Source of the DNA: Bemisia tabaci | Lineage: Eukaryota > Arthropoda > Insecta > Hemiptera > Aleyrodidae | Direction: 5' to 3' | Length of the DNA stretch: 64,000 nucleotides | Assembly (NCBI RefSeq): GCF_918797505.1 | Contig: NC_092800.1 | Coordinates: 36,136,263 to 36,200,262 of the forward strand | Part shown: piece after piece, positions 54,421 to 64,000 of the stretch | Layout of the letters: each line of letters begins with the position of its first letter | Position numbering within the stretch: the first letter of the stretch is position 1 | The notes under the pieces: generated by a model | Told to the model about the DNA's origin: nothing | Database searches by the model: none | Seen by the model: the letters and a program-made list of their open reading frames with translations, nothing else | Translations under genes and position numbers: made by a program

Positions 54421-55704
54421 GCTCATGAGCCCCCTCCCCGGGGTCATTACCAACGCGGCGCTAAGTGGGGGCGCAAACTGATTGCCGGCGCTTTCATCAC
54501 CTGGGCTAAACCGAGGCCCAGGTTCAGCAACCGGAGGCCCTCGGCTTCAACTGGTTGATAAGTTGCTGAATATTAATTGCTGCTCTCGCTACCTTTACCC
54601 TCTCTGACCTCCCCCTCCCCCCGCCGCCCTGTAACGCTTAAATTTACCACATTTCGGCTTTGATTAAGTCATTCGTCATTCCTCCCAACAGCATGGCTCG
54701 CGCATAATTTTCTAGTTTTTCAAATGTCCTGCTGCCCCTCCCGAGTTTTTTTTTACATTTTGTGGATGCTTTTTGTGAGGTAATTTCTGCATTTTTTCGG
54801 TTGTCTTGGTCTCTGTTCCTTCACACATTTTTGTCATCACGAATTTACTGCACACCTACATCCAACTATATCTGGATCGCAGTTAGCAAAAAGGAACCAG
54901 CGCCATTACAGTGTTTTCAAAATCTTCTTACTTCTCACTTTCGTTTGAAAATACTTAATAATGTCAAGTACTGAAATTTACAGAATTACATTCCTTTAAA
55001 ATTAACAATTTTTTTGGTGTGAGGTCAAAAGTATTTGTTATGCTGGGAGATTTTTTAGATAAATATTTACAACATTAACTACCACTAAAACACCTTTTAT
55101 ACCAATAAAACACCTTCTGTTAAAAAAAAAAAAAAAGAAACAAACAAAAACAAAATTACCATTTGTACAACACTTTAATCGCGTTGTTTCCTTTTCGCTA
55201 CATGCGATCCATCTGATCTCTGAGTCGCAAGTACGTTAAGTTGCATCATTTGATTTGAAGGAGCATCGTATACCACAAAATTGGCGAACCATTTTCATGC
55301 ATTCGTTGTTTTCTCTTTTCACGTTGGAATTTTTTTGAGCTCAGAAACGGACACAATATATGTGTCTCGACCGAATTTTACTTATAAATTTAGAGCCGTG
55401 ACGAGAGAGAGTCTGGACTCTCGTTCTTTCTATGTTTCAAAAATCCCCACCTCCCGCCGAAGAAAAGTTCAAGTTTTCAAGTTCCACAAGAGGGTTAAAA
55501 TAAATTGGCAAATCTAGGCAGCAACGTCATTTCATTGATTTCAGTTCTGATACGTATGAAAAATGCAGTCCACACAAAATCAGATAGTATAGCTGCACTG
55601 AATTTATCAATAATCCTCATGAAAAATGATGGGATCTGTTTTTGATAAGGTCTTCCCCTGGCTTTCTAATCAGAATCGAGCTTCGGTACAATCAAGGCTC
55701 AAAA
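54421..55704. other. GC-rich patch (to about 54640), then AT-rich DNA
   Basis: No gene recognised. Frames of 70-78 codons at 54762 and 55281 are unremarkable. An A-rich run sits at 55121-55155. Confidence 0.35.
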
Positions 55705-55949
55705 CTGTCGTGGATAGGAGGAACGCCGTATGAACCTTCAGACGGGGCCAAATTGATGAGTTACGAATTCACCAAGAAAGTTGTGAATTTTTTTTCCCCC
55801 CAGATTTTCAGATAATTTTATTCGAATTCGATCTAAATGAGTGTCCACAAATGTAAATGAAAATTTTTCATAACATCCTAAAAAATAAGTATTTTAAGAG
55901 TAAAGGCAACAATCGAATATTCATACAGCGTTTTTCCTCAGCACGGCAG
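55705..55949. mobile_element. Family F MITE, copy F12
   Basis: CTGTCGTGGATAGGAGGAAC (diverged) to TTTTTCCTCAGCACGGCAG. The target duplication is not evident. 245 bp. Confidence 0.8.
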
Positions 55950-56048
55950 GGTAATGAAGCGCCTGATCGAACTCATTTTTACCAGGAAACTACAAGTATG
56001 TCTATGTTGCTGAGATTATGAAGCTTCCAAGTTTACGATAGATCAACT

Positions 56049-56794
56049 GGACGGCGTTAAGCGAAAAGGAACCAAGCCACGTCAGCTATTGCCTTTAACT
56101 GGGAAATTTAATTTTTTGCATGAAAACAGTTGTGCGGATTTTCGTGCAAGTTTTAGTGAATTTTCTGCATAATACGAAGCAAATTCCTCAAAATATGTCA
56201 AAGGAATCCGCAAAAACGTTCTGCTTGTAAAAAATTGAATTGCCTAATTAACCCTTTATTGCATAGCGTTGCATGAAAGCAACAAATCGACGGTGAAAGT
56301 CGGCAATCACATAACTCGGTTTGCGACGTCGCAGACTTTCTGTCATACTTTATTTTTTAAACGGAAAACTACTCAACGGTAATTCTTTAAAACTGCCGTG
56401 ATTTTTCTTCTATGTGCGAGGAAAATTCTGCAAAAACTTCAAGGAATCATGTCCATTTGTTCTCCTTTAAAAAAATAACATAGTTGCGGAGATTTTCAGA
56501 CACCGCAAACGAGTTATGTGATTGCCGACTTGCACCGTCGAAATGGTTTTCAGCTTTATTTCTATGCTGGAGTATTAAATTGAATCAAAGCAAGAAATAA
56601 TTTTTGGGGAACATTACATGTCTGATCTCCTTGCTTAAAAAAAACCATAACAATCGATTCCAACCGACTCTAGTGACAAAAAAATACTGTACAATGTAGA
56701 TTTTCTCTCCAAAATCAACGATTTGCTCATGCAACAAAGGGTTAAATTTGGCAATAGCGGATGTGACTTGGCTCCTCCTAGCTAAACGCGGTCC
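56049..56794. mobile_element. Family G MITE, copy G4, carrying nested element I
   Basis: GGACGGCGTTAAGCGAAAAG to TAGCTAAACGCGGTCC. Flanks AACT and AAGT differ by one base. The G body is split by the piggyBac-type element I; G2 supplies the uninterrupted reading (AAATTAAATTTGGCAATAG). Confidence 0.88.
56252..56741. mobile_element. Family I piggyBac-like MITE, nested in G4
   Basis: The element starts CCCTTTATTGCAT and ends ATGCAACAAAGGG, and is bounded by TTAA on each side (56248-56251, 56742-56745). G2 shows the single TTAA at this site. A second inverted pair, GTCGGCAATCACATAACTCG / CGAGTTATGTGATTGCCGAC, lies inside. TTAA targets and CCC-type ends are hallmarks of the piggyBac superfamily; no transposase is present. 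Confidence 0.9.
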
Positions 56795-57261
56795 AAGTAG
56801 CTCCTTACTAAAAAAATTCAGTTTCGTTTCCCTTCTTCAATTTGCATTGTGTGGGTGTAGACAAAGCAGGGTCCCTTCAGTATTTTACACCACAGCTTTT
56901 ACCTCATCGCTTCAAATTCAACCCCAAAATGCACGGATTTCTCAAGACGTTTAAGGACCCTACCCAAAGGTCTGTCAACATCGCCGGAGCCGCGGTGGAG
57001 CAACGGAGGGCAGGTTGCGCCCTGCCAAGACCGGGAGCAAATTGGGGTTTTAGGTAATTAAGTTTCCGCCGCGAAAGTAATTTCGTACGCACGCAATGTA
57101 AACAACAGCCAATCGGAGGAGTGATTCGCTGTGACGGGAGCCCGCACGCTGCACTCCGAGAACCCCCGCCCCGCCACCTCCGCCCATCGCTCCACCGCAC
57201 ACTGGACCGAGCCAATAGAAGTCGGACACTACTTGGGAACCTTGAGAGCTAATATTATCTA
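56795..57261. other. GC-rich island at 57000-57240, no recognised gene
   Basis: A 103-codon minus-strand frame (56904-57215) covers GC-rich sequence without known motifs. Single-copy-looking. Confidence 0.35.
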
Positions 57262-57815
57262 GAATATGAAAGGAAGAAGTTTAAGAGTTGTTTCGTTGGT
57301 TTTTTCGTACAATGAATACTTTCAGAAATACTCCACTGAAAAAAAAATCTCGGTGCATTTACTAAGAAAAGGATAAAATTACCAAGAATTCAGGGTTCTA
57401 TCTGATCCCAGTTTTTTCTTGGTAAAATTACCATTTATGGAATTGGTAATTTTCGGTAAAATTACCAAAAAATCTCGGTGAAATTATTGACTTTCTCGGT
57501 AATTATACTGGACCCCGGTAAAAACGCCAATATTTTTCATCGACTGTAATAGAATTACTGAGATAAAATGACAAAGTTACCGGGGATTGATTACCAATAA
57601 AAGTGGTATTATTACCTGAAAAAAACAGTAAAAATACCGGTTTTTAGGTAAGCTTATCAGTCTGTCTTGGTAAGATTGCCAATAATTGGTAAAAAAAAGT
57701 GAGATGGTAAAGGTACCAACGGACCTTGGCGAAACCGCCGAGAATTTATTTTCAGTGTCCTTAAAATTGAATTTGTGACGAAATAAACATCGGATTTTGA
57801 AATTTTAGCCAACAA
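57262..57815 (+). repeat. Family CC repeat interrupted by A5
   Basis: The flanks of A5 (GTTGTTTCGTTGG before; TGTGACGAAATAAACATC and GAAATTTTAGCCAACAA after) match 63715-63835, where they are joined without the A element. Confidence 0.75.
57334..57757 (+). mobile_element. Family A MITE, copy A5, nested in a CC repeat
   Basis: CACTGAAAAAAAAATCTCGG to AATTTATTTTCAGTG, 424 bp; TC on both sides. One GGTAATTTT segment is partly duplicated (near 57445-57470), making this copy about 10 bp longer. Confidence 0.88.
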
Positions 57816-58835
57816 ATCCATGTCTGGCCTCTTCTATTGGCTAATTCTACTGTGCGGCACACAGTGCGGCCGTCTGTGGACATACATCAAAAATTCACAA
57901 CTCGACATTTGAATATTTTTTCTGGAGTTTGACATCTTAAAGATGTTTCTGACTCACGATGATGATTCATTTTCAAATTTTTTGCTGAAAACTACTTCAT
58001 ATTTGGGTAGAAAGTGGGCGGAAAATGGGTCGAGAATCACTGGCCCATAAGAAATACACGGGGAAAAGACGTCAACTTCAAATGAAGATTTCTCGCATGA
58101 CACGCAAAATGCTCAGGGTGGTTGATATTTTCTTAATCCTCAGATGCGCAACTTCAATTCTACCGAAAAGATTTTGCGACTTTTTGCGACTATCAGAGAT
58201 ATTTGAAATTAAAGTTTGGGTGTTTCACGTTGATTTTACATTGTTAACATAGGGCTGATTCGAGGTTGCCAATTTCAAATGAACTTTTCTCGAAAAATAC
58301 GCAAAAAATCCTGAGATATAACATATTCTTAGTTCTCGAGTGTTTTACTTTGATAGAGCCAAAGAGGTTTCCTATGTCGGTGCTGTTGCTTACATTTAGC
58401 AACAATCAGAACTATTGAATAACTATTCAACTTCATAATAATAATATCCATAATAATGCTGTGGATATGACTTTATTCACACGGGTTTTATAGCATTACA
58501 GTGCGTATGTATATAGAACTCTGTTACCACGGAGACATATCTGGTTGAAGCTTAATTAGCTTTAACAAGTGCTATTATCTTCATTATTTAAAAATAAGTG
58601 TCTTTTACCAATTTTTGTCCGCATCGTCCATAAGGATGCCGCACTGTGCGGCGTGAGGACGAACTCTCAGGGCTCCAGGGCTGGACTCGGTTTGGAACTT
58701 GTGGCAAGCGCCTTGAGATTCGAGATTCGACTTTCGAGCTACGCGCACAAGCGCAAACAGAGATAATTCATTTCTGAGATCTTGCGCTAACTATCTAATC
58801 GGTGCAATCGAGTGAGACAAGCGTTGAATTTATAG
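57816..58835. other. Unannotated stretch
   Basis: No gene recognised. Two loosely similar segments (58060-58110 and 58265-58320: AACTTCAAATGAAGATTTCTC versus AATTTCAAATGAACTTTTCTC) suggest an old tandem duplication of about 200 bp. Confidence 0.4.
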
Positions 58836-59205
58836 CGCGGAAAAAAATAGGGGTAGGGGTTGTTGGATGATGTGGGTATTTCAGTGGCGTGGCGTGCTTT
58901 GCGATATATCGATTGATCTGTGATTCAAACCTACGGAAAAGGATCGATGAACATGGTGTTCGCAGCGAACACCTTAATAATCGATTCTTTACCATAGGTT
59001 TAAATGGCATAACAATCGATACATCGCAAGTCACGCCACGCCACTGGGGCATTTCCAATTAATTGTGGTAGTACCCCAATAAATTAGGTTACTAACCCAA
59101 ATGTTGCGGTACTATTACGATTAATTGGAAATGTCCATATCATCCAACAACTTGGGGTAGTATACCATAATTCTAAGGAATAACCTCTGACACTTTTTTT
59201 CCGTG
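58836..59205. mobile_element. Family L MITE, copy L2, carrying nested M2
   Basis: CGCGGAAAAAAATAGGGG (diverged CACGG) to CTGACACTTTTTTTCCGTG, AG on both sides. M2 lies in the left part; L1 shows the uninterrupted GATATGGACATTTCTAATT. Confidence 0.82.
58882..59045. mobile_element. Family M foldback element, copy M2, nested in L2
   Basis: CAGTGGCGTGGCGTGC to CACGCCACGCCACTG, 164 bp. The centre GGTGTTCGCAGCGAACACC is a perfect 19-base palindrome. Confidence 0.9.
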
Positions 59206-60354
59206 AGTTCAACGCTATTTTTTGCCTAAAAATGGACGATGAGCAGCTTGTTGAGCAAAAAATTTTAAAAAAAAATCGCCCGATTGATGACTCATAAATG
59301 TCGGGATTAACATCTCCCTGTAAACGAGTTTTCGCGAATTAGATTGCGATTGCTACGCCAATTTCTTAACTCTGGTCATCCGGACAACACGGACTACATG
59401 CAGGATTACATGTTTTGGTGACCTAAAGTTTGCAGTGAGGAGCCGCTGATTCTTGCTCATTTTGGGAAAAACATACATTCTTTCAGTTTCCTAAGCAGAT
59501 TGGTGTTTTTATGGAAGAACCAAAAGCAGTGGTTCTTTATTGCAAAATGTAGGATGACTGATTAACTATTTGGTCATCGATCGTCACCAAGCAAATCTTG
59601 GTGTTGACTTCCGAAAGTAGCTTTTACACCTCTAAAATATATTGTCTCTGGTGATTGTCATTGAATAGGCAGTTGGTCTGCCCGTGCGGTCATGACATAA
59701 TATTGAATTAGATCCAAACAATAGGATGTAAGCATTAAAAAATAAATCGATCTATATCATTTTTCCGAGACGTAACTCTAACAGCGTCAATCAAATCTTT
59801 AATCTGAAGTTATGGTGATCTTAGCATCTGGATGCAACTATTCGAGCTCCAAAGATGTCCATGGGGCATATACGAAATCTTGAAGGCGCTTTGACTCGTT
59901 TTGCAAAGTCAAGGTGATTGCGGCATGCATGGCGCTACGTACTATAAGCCACCACAAAGAGTAAGAAAGGAGGCTTAACAACCCTTGCTTATAATTTTAT
60001 TTGCTTTAATAATACATAATTATATCTTATTTAGGAGATGATTTCCAAACTTCCCGTTCTGTAAATCGTTTTCTTGGTTAAATTTTGAAGAGACAACATG
60101 TCACGTTTCCTTTTCTAGTTCATACATTGTACCTTGTTTACCAGACCCATTCAGTGTGGATGTATTAAATCAGCAAACGCTATGGATATGCAAAGGGCCG
60201 AGCAAGTCTATTTAATTGAACACATGGAACTATAAAAAAAACACAAAACTATTATGCACTAAAATACTCTCCCATCCTTCAATAACAGCTATCACACTGT
60301 ATTGAAAATCAAAAATCAAATGACGGTTGGTGCTCTTCCCGTTAAGGGCGTCAG
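59206..60354. other. Unannotated AT-rich stretch
   Basis: A fragment with TTTATTGCAAAATGTAGGATGAC (about 59535) is related to the foldback at 38228. Nothing else recognised. Confidence 0.4.
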
Positions 60355-60518
60355 CAATGGCGTGGCGTGCTTCGCGATAAATTGATTGATCTGCCATTTA
60401 AACCTATGGAAAAGGATCGATAAACAGGGTATTCGCAGGAGACATCTTAATAATCGATTTTTTACCCTAGCTTCAAATGGGGACATGTCGATAATCGATC
60501 ATTCACGCCTCGCAACTG
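60355..60518. mobile_element. Family M foldback element, copy M3
   Basis: CAATGGCGTGGCGTGC to CACGCCTCGCAACTG, 164 bp, with the same internal order as M1 and M2 but more mismatches; the central palindrome is decayed. Confidence 0.82.
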
Positions 60519-60559
60519 GGCATCAGCTAAGAAAAAGAGCCAACTTGATGGCTGTGTGC

Positions 60560-60850
60560 GACAGTTGTGATACACATCGTCACTTCGTCCACGAAAAAAC
60601 GTAAGTGTATTTCAATGTTGCCAAATTTGCCCTCGCAAATTACATTTTTACCGGTAGAATCTTGGGCATTTCTGATTAAAAATTTAACCAATTTTTCTTC
60701 TAATATTACACAAAATTTAGAAAAATTTTGGACTGAAAATTGCACGGGTACAATGTACAAAAAATTCAAATGTTTGAGTCAATTTTGCAACCTTGGTATG
60801 GAGTTACGAGCCTTCGTCGGGGGAGCGACGATATATTTCTAATCCGAAAC
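60560..60850. repeat. Family S-related foldback-like sequence
   Basis: CACTTCGTCCACGAAAAAACG and TCAATGTTGCCAAATTTGCC are the inverse of S-array blocks. At the far side GGTATGGAGTTACGAG..TTCGTCGGGGGAGCGACG pairs loosely with the start. Probably a full foldback copy of which the S array holds one arm. Confidence 0.5.
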
Positions 60851-61156
60851 GCACCACGGAGAGAAGAAGATGATTCTCAATGCTCTCCAGAGACAGGACT
60901 CCGATTGGAACTGTGAGCCTATCTAGGAGAGATTTTATTGAATACTCCAGAAGCTCGGATCCCTTTAAGCGATCGTCTTTTAATTGAATCGGTCCTCAGG
61001 GGCAAAGATACCTGGTCGGTGGAAAATATTGGAAACTCCAGAAAAAGACGGAGGAATAAGAACGGGCAGCGTTTTGCAGAAGATAATCACTTTTCAAACA
61101 TATGGTTGATATGAGGGGATTTTCACCTTCATTTCATGGAATCTCTCAAAATCATC
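60851..61156. other. Unannotated stretch
   Basis: Nothing recognised. Confidence 0.4.
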
Positions 61157-61609
61157 TTAAGGTGATTCGTCAAGCTCAAGTGACGTGGTCGAACTGGCAT
61201 GCGATATATCGCATCTTTTAGGTAAAAAATCTCGGCAGATTTCGAATTTTCAGCAAAAAAAAAGGACGATAGCCCCTGCGCATGAGCCTAAAGAATCATT
61301 CTAAACCCAAAAATCGGCAAAATTCAGAGAAACGAAAGCAGGATAGAGTTTGGAAAAAAACCTCGCATTCGAAACAGAAATCGATAGCTGAATCGAATGC
61401 GAGGTTTTCTTCCAAACACTATCCTACTTTCATTTCTCTGAATTTTGCAGATTTTTGGGTTTAGAATGATTCTTTAGGCTCATGCGCAGGGGCTTTCGTC
61501 CTTTTTTTTTTACTGAAAATTCAAAATCTGCCGAGATTTTTGACCTAAAAGATGCGATATATCGCATGCCAGTTCGACCACTTCTTTTGAGCTTGACGAA
61601 TCACCTTAA
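61157..61609. mobile_element. Family N palindrome bounded by TTAA
   Basis: TTAAGGTGATTCGTCAAGCT to AGCTTGACGAATCACCTTAA, with long matching arms: GATGCGATATATCGCATG-type, AATCTCGGCAGATTT / AAATCTGCCGAGATTT, GCGCATGAGCCTAAAGAATC / GATTCTTTAGGCTCATGCGC and CCTCGCATTCGA / TCGAATGCGAGG near the centre. The whole 453 bp folds on itself with few mismatches. TTAA at both edges allows a piggyBac-type target duplication, but TIRs starting GGTG are not typical of that family. Confidence 0.85.
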
Positions 61610-61894
61610 CTGCTTGACACTTTCCTCTTATGTTGGTTATTATGTTATATTTTTTTATTTTGAGAGTGTAACTGAAGCTTGAGTATCGAAATCTAAAAAT
61701 CGATATTGTTTCACCTCAAAGCGATTCAAACAACCAATAAACTGATAAAAATACTTGAGCTCTTGTGATACTTTTCCTTACAATTAAATATCTACGTTAC
61801 CTTTAAAATATTCCTGAAAATCACGAAAAATTGTCGTTTCTCACAACAAGACACGTAATTCCATTCAAGATTGCAAAATTGATCCAATACAAAA

Positions 61895-61980
61895 ATAAAT
61901 AAAAAAAATAGATAGATAGATAAATAAATAAATAAATAAATAAATTAAAAAAATAAAATTCTAAAAAAAATACATAAATT
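61895..61980 (+). repeat. Microsatellite, GATA then AAAT units
   Basis: About three TAGA/GATA units followed by about six AAAT units, then A-rich DNA. Confidence 0.85.
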
Positions 61981-62261
61981 TCTTACAATGATGTGATTAG
62001 GTCATTTCTACCCATAATCTTGCTGATTTTTGGGGGCACTCATGAGAAAAGTCTGTGAAATCTTCGGTGAGGAACGCCCAACGATTTTCTGGTAAAAACA
62101 CAATTTTCAAATGAAAATTTTACAACGTTGAAAGATGGTGACGTGTTTTCGGCTTAGGTACAACTAAATAATGTTTTCTAGTAGAAGTACCAACCCTGGG
62201 GCGGAGGGACCCTCAGGGCCCCTAGACTAGGCCATACTGCATCCTTCCGCGGCAAGCCTCG
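61981..62261. other. Unannotated stretch
   Basis: Nothing recognised; a GC-richer patch lies at 62190-62260. Confidence 0.4.
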
Positions 62262-62462
62262 GGGATAATCCCCTAAAATTGTGGTACTACCCTAATTTTT
62301 TGGATGATGTGGGCATTTCTAATTAATTGCAGTAGTCATGCAACACTTGGGTTAGTAACCGAATTTATTGTGGTACCACTAAAATTGGTTCGGGTGCTAT
62401 CACAATTAAATTGGCTACTACCGCTAGTATTTGGAAAAGTCCATATCATCCAAAAACCCCTA
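62262..62462. mobile_element. Family L element, copy L3, termini lost
   Basis: TTGGATGATGTGGGCATTTC, TAATTAATTG, ACTTGGGTTAGTAACC and GTCCATATCATCCAA match L1 and L2 in order. The CACGG ends are not visible. Confidence 0.75.
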
Positions 62463-63184
62463 CCTCTTTTCGTTCCCTTGATCATTTCGCCAGACGTACT
62501 CGAAATTGGTACAGAAATTGGCTCCAGTATTTAATTTCTACCTTTCGCATCAAGTTCCCTTTGTTTGGCGATGGATGTGCGCGCAATTTAATTTCCATGA
62601 AATCCATAACTTACTTTCAAAGGGCTTATATCCACGAGCCAATTCGGCTTCCGGGAACCTCGCGAAAACATCAAAACGCGAAATTCTTCCGGGAGGAAGA
62701 TATCTCGCGCTGGAGTGAGGGATCGAAGCAATTTTCGTTACTTATTTGTAAACCGAGAACGCGGGCATCCTTGTTGTTCGAGAAGTTGAGGATAATTCGT
62801 TACGATTCAAAGTTCCAAACAACTCCATTATGCCGTACGGAGCTCGGGTAGTTGCAGCCGGCATAGTAATACTGCTGCTTATGAAACTGGAGCGAAAAAT
62901 AAGACACGCATTTAAAGTTCCGTTTACAAGATAGCGCTTCCTTAACGTCTTCCGCTCTTATTATGATCCGCGCTGCTCGCTCCCTCGTCGTCCGCGCGTC
63001 CAATTTCAGGGCTTTATCACATAGTTCGGAAATCGCGAGCGCCCAATCATCTTCCGCTAAGCTCATTGCAATGTTGTCGGGGACGGTATCGACAGAGAAA
63101 GACGAAAAATGCGTGCCTCCGCACACCGGACCGGGTCAGTTGGAGAAGTCGGAAAAAAATGTGGAAACTTTAAAAGCTTATAAC
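62463..63184. other. GC-richer island with two overlapping frames, no recognised product
   Basis: A 146-codon plus frame (62411-62851) starts inside L3, and a 108-codon minus frame (62800-63126) overlaps it slightly. Neither shows a motif or signal I recognise. Single-copy-looking; could include unannotated exon sequence. Confidence 0.35.
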
Positions 63185-63686
63185 GGAGGTGTTGCATGTG
63201 TGAGGAATTTGCGATTTGACCATTGATTCTTAAGTAAAAGTTCGCGAGAAACACGATGGTGCTACTGGTTTTCTCTAAAATCATCTCCCAAGCTCACAAA
63301 AAGCTCTCAAGTTGAGGCCAAAATGGAGGGGATAGCCCACGCTATCCTGAGAGTCCACTTCTACATTAAGACAAACTCTCCATGCAAAGATAGGGAGCAA
63401 TAACATTGACAGGGTTGCCGTGTTTTCAGTTTTGGAGTCCCCAAATAAAGTGGCAACCCTGTCAATGTATTTGCTCTCTATCTATGTATGGAGAGTTTGT
63501 TTTGATGTAGAGGTGGACTCTCAGGGTAGGGTGGGATATCCCCTCCATTTTGGCCTCACTTTGAGAGCTTTTTTTGAGCTTGGGAGATGATTTCAGAGAA
63601 AACCAGTGGCACCATCGTGTTTCTCGCGAACTTTTACCTAAGAATCAATGGTCAAATCGCAAATCCCTTACACATGCAACATCTCC
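63185..63686. mobile_element. Family K foldback element, copy K2
   Basis: GGAGGTGTTGCATGTGTGAG to TACACATGCAACATCTCC, 502 bp, matching K1 throughout. AAAATGGAGGGGATA / TATCCCCTCCATTTT and ACTCTCCATGCAAAG / ATGTATGGAGAGT arms pair around a centre near 63425. It starts close to a TTATAA string, with GTTTATAA after the right end. Confidence 0.88.
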
Positions 63687-63695
63687 AATCCGTTT

Positions 63696-63835
63696 ATAAA
63701 AATTTTGAGGTTCTAAAAGTGGTTCCGTTGGTTTCCATGTAAAATTTTTAAAAGATTTTCTTCTTGAAGCACCACTTGAAATTTAAAATGTGACGAAATA
63801 AACATCATTATTTGAAGTTTTAGTCAACAATTAGA
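63696..63835 (+). repeat. Family CC repeat, second copy
   Basis: GGTTCCGTTGGTTT, TGTGACGAAATAAACATC and GAAGTTTTAGTCAACAA match the two sides of A5 at 57285-57815. This copy lacks the A insertion. Confidence 0.75.
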
Positions 63836-63878
63836 GCATTGGACTCAGTACCGAAGCATAAATGGACGTATTTCTGTC

Positions 63879-64000
63879 AAACGAAACTAAGCGCCATAGG
63901 GGGCGGAAGGTAGAGGGGGCTGGGATTGGCGACGGAATCGGGCGTCAGGTTCATTCCGTCCTATACTCGCAATGCTTTTCCATGGCGCTTAGTTCCGTTT
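63879..64000. mobile_element. Short foldback element at the window edge
   Basis: AAACGAAACTAAGCGCCAT pairs with ATGGCGCTTAGTTCCGTTT. About 122 bp; the right terminus coincides with the end of the window, so it may extend further. Confidence 0.75.

Noticed and set aside
62411..62851. Longest frame in the window, 146 codons
   Set aside because: It begins inside a family L element and runs into single-copy-looking DNA; no recognisable domain.
62800..63126. 108-codon minus-strand frame with acidic stretches
   Set aside because: No known family recognised and no splice or start context that would decide it; kept only as part of the GC-richer island.

Overview
This window looks like repeat-dense, gene-free DNA from an arthropod nuclear genome. 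It is AT-rich and full of poly-A/T tracts. Reading frames are short (none over about 146 codons) and show no protein family, apart from one decayed piece of a non-LTR retrotransposon. There is no sign of bacterial or organellar organisation. The mix of many palindromic MITE families with an RTE-like retrotransposon tail fits an insect, and I lean weakly toward a hemipteran such as a whitefly (Bemisia type). That lean is an impression from the style of the repeats and was not checked against any database.

Layout: most of the window is a mosaic of short non-autonomous DNA transposons, many present in 2 to 12 copies here. Family letters are local to this annotation. Families A, B, D, L and Z have CAC(T/G)G...C(A/C)(G/C)TG-type ends and 2-bp target duplications, as in CACTA-like elements. 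Family F (about 250 bp, ends CTGCCGTGC) has 4-bp duplications and roughly 12 whole or partial copies. Family G (ends GGACCGCG) has 4-bp ATTT/AAAT duplications. Family H (about 550 bp, ends TGGACCACT) always sits in an AATT context. Family I is a piggyBac-type element (TTAA, CCCTTT). Families E, K, M, N, O and Y are foldback elements. Several are nested, and in four cases the empty site can be read from another copy in the same window: G2 and H2 in duplicated F copies, G3 in a tandem array, and I in G.

Between the MITEs lie tandem arrays at 13772-14384, 15772-17285, 19705-20262, 48990-49690, 51881-52836 and 53740-54420. There are also purine-rich tracts and a set of GC-richer single-copy-looking islands (about 2280-3240, 20263-20655, 24440-25070, 27600-28170, 45590-46190, 57000-57240, 62463-63180). 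I could not find supportable exons in these islands. The only protein-coding trace I trust is the C-terminal part of an RTE-like reverse transcriptase on the minus strand at 23525-24097, broken by an in-frame stop.

Nothing here works as an operon or pathway. What the window records is layered transposon history: tandem duplication, insertion into older insertions, and insertion into satellite arrays.
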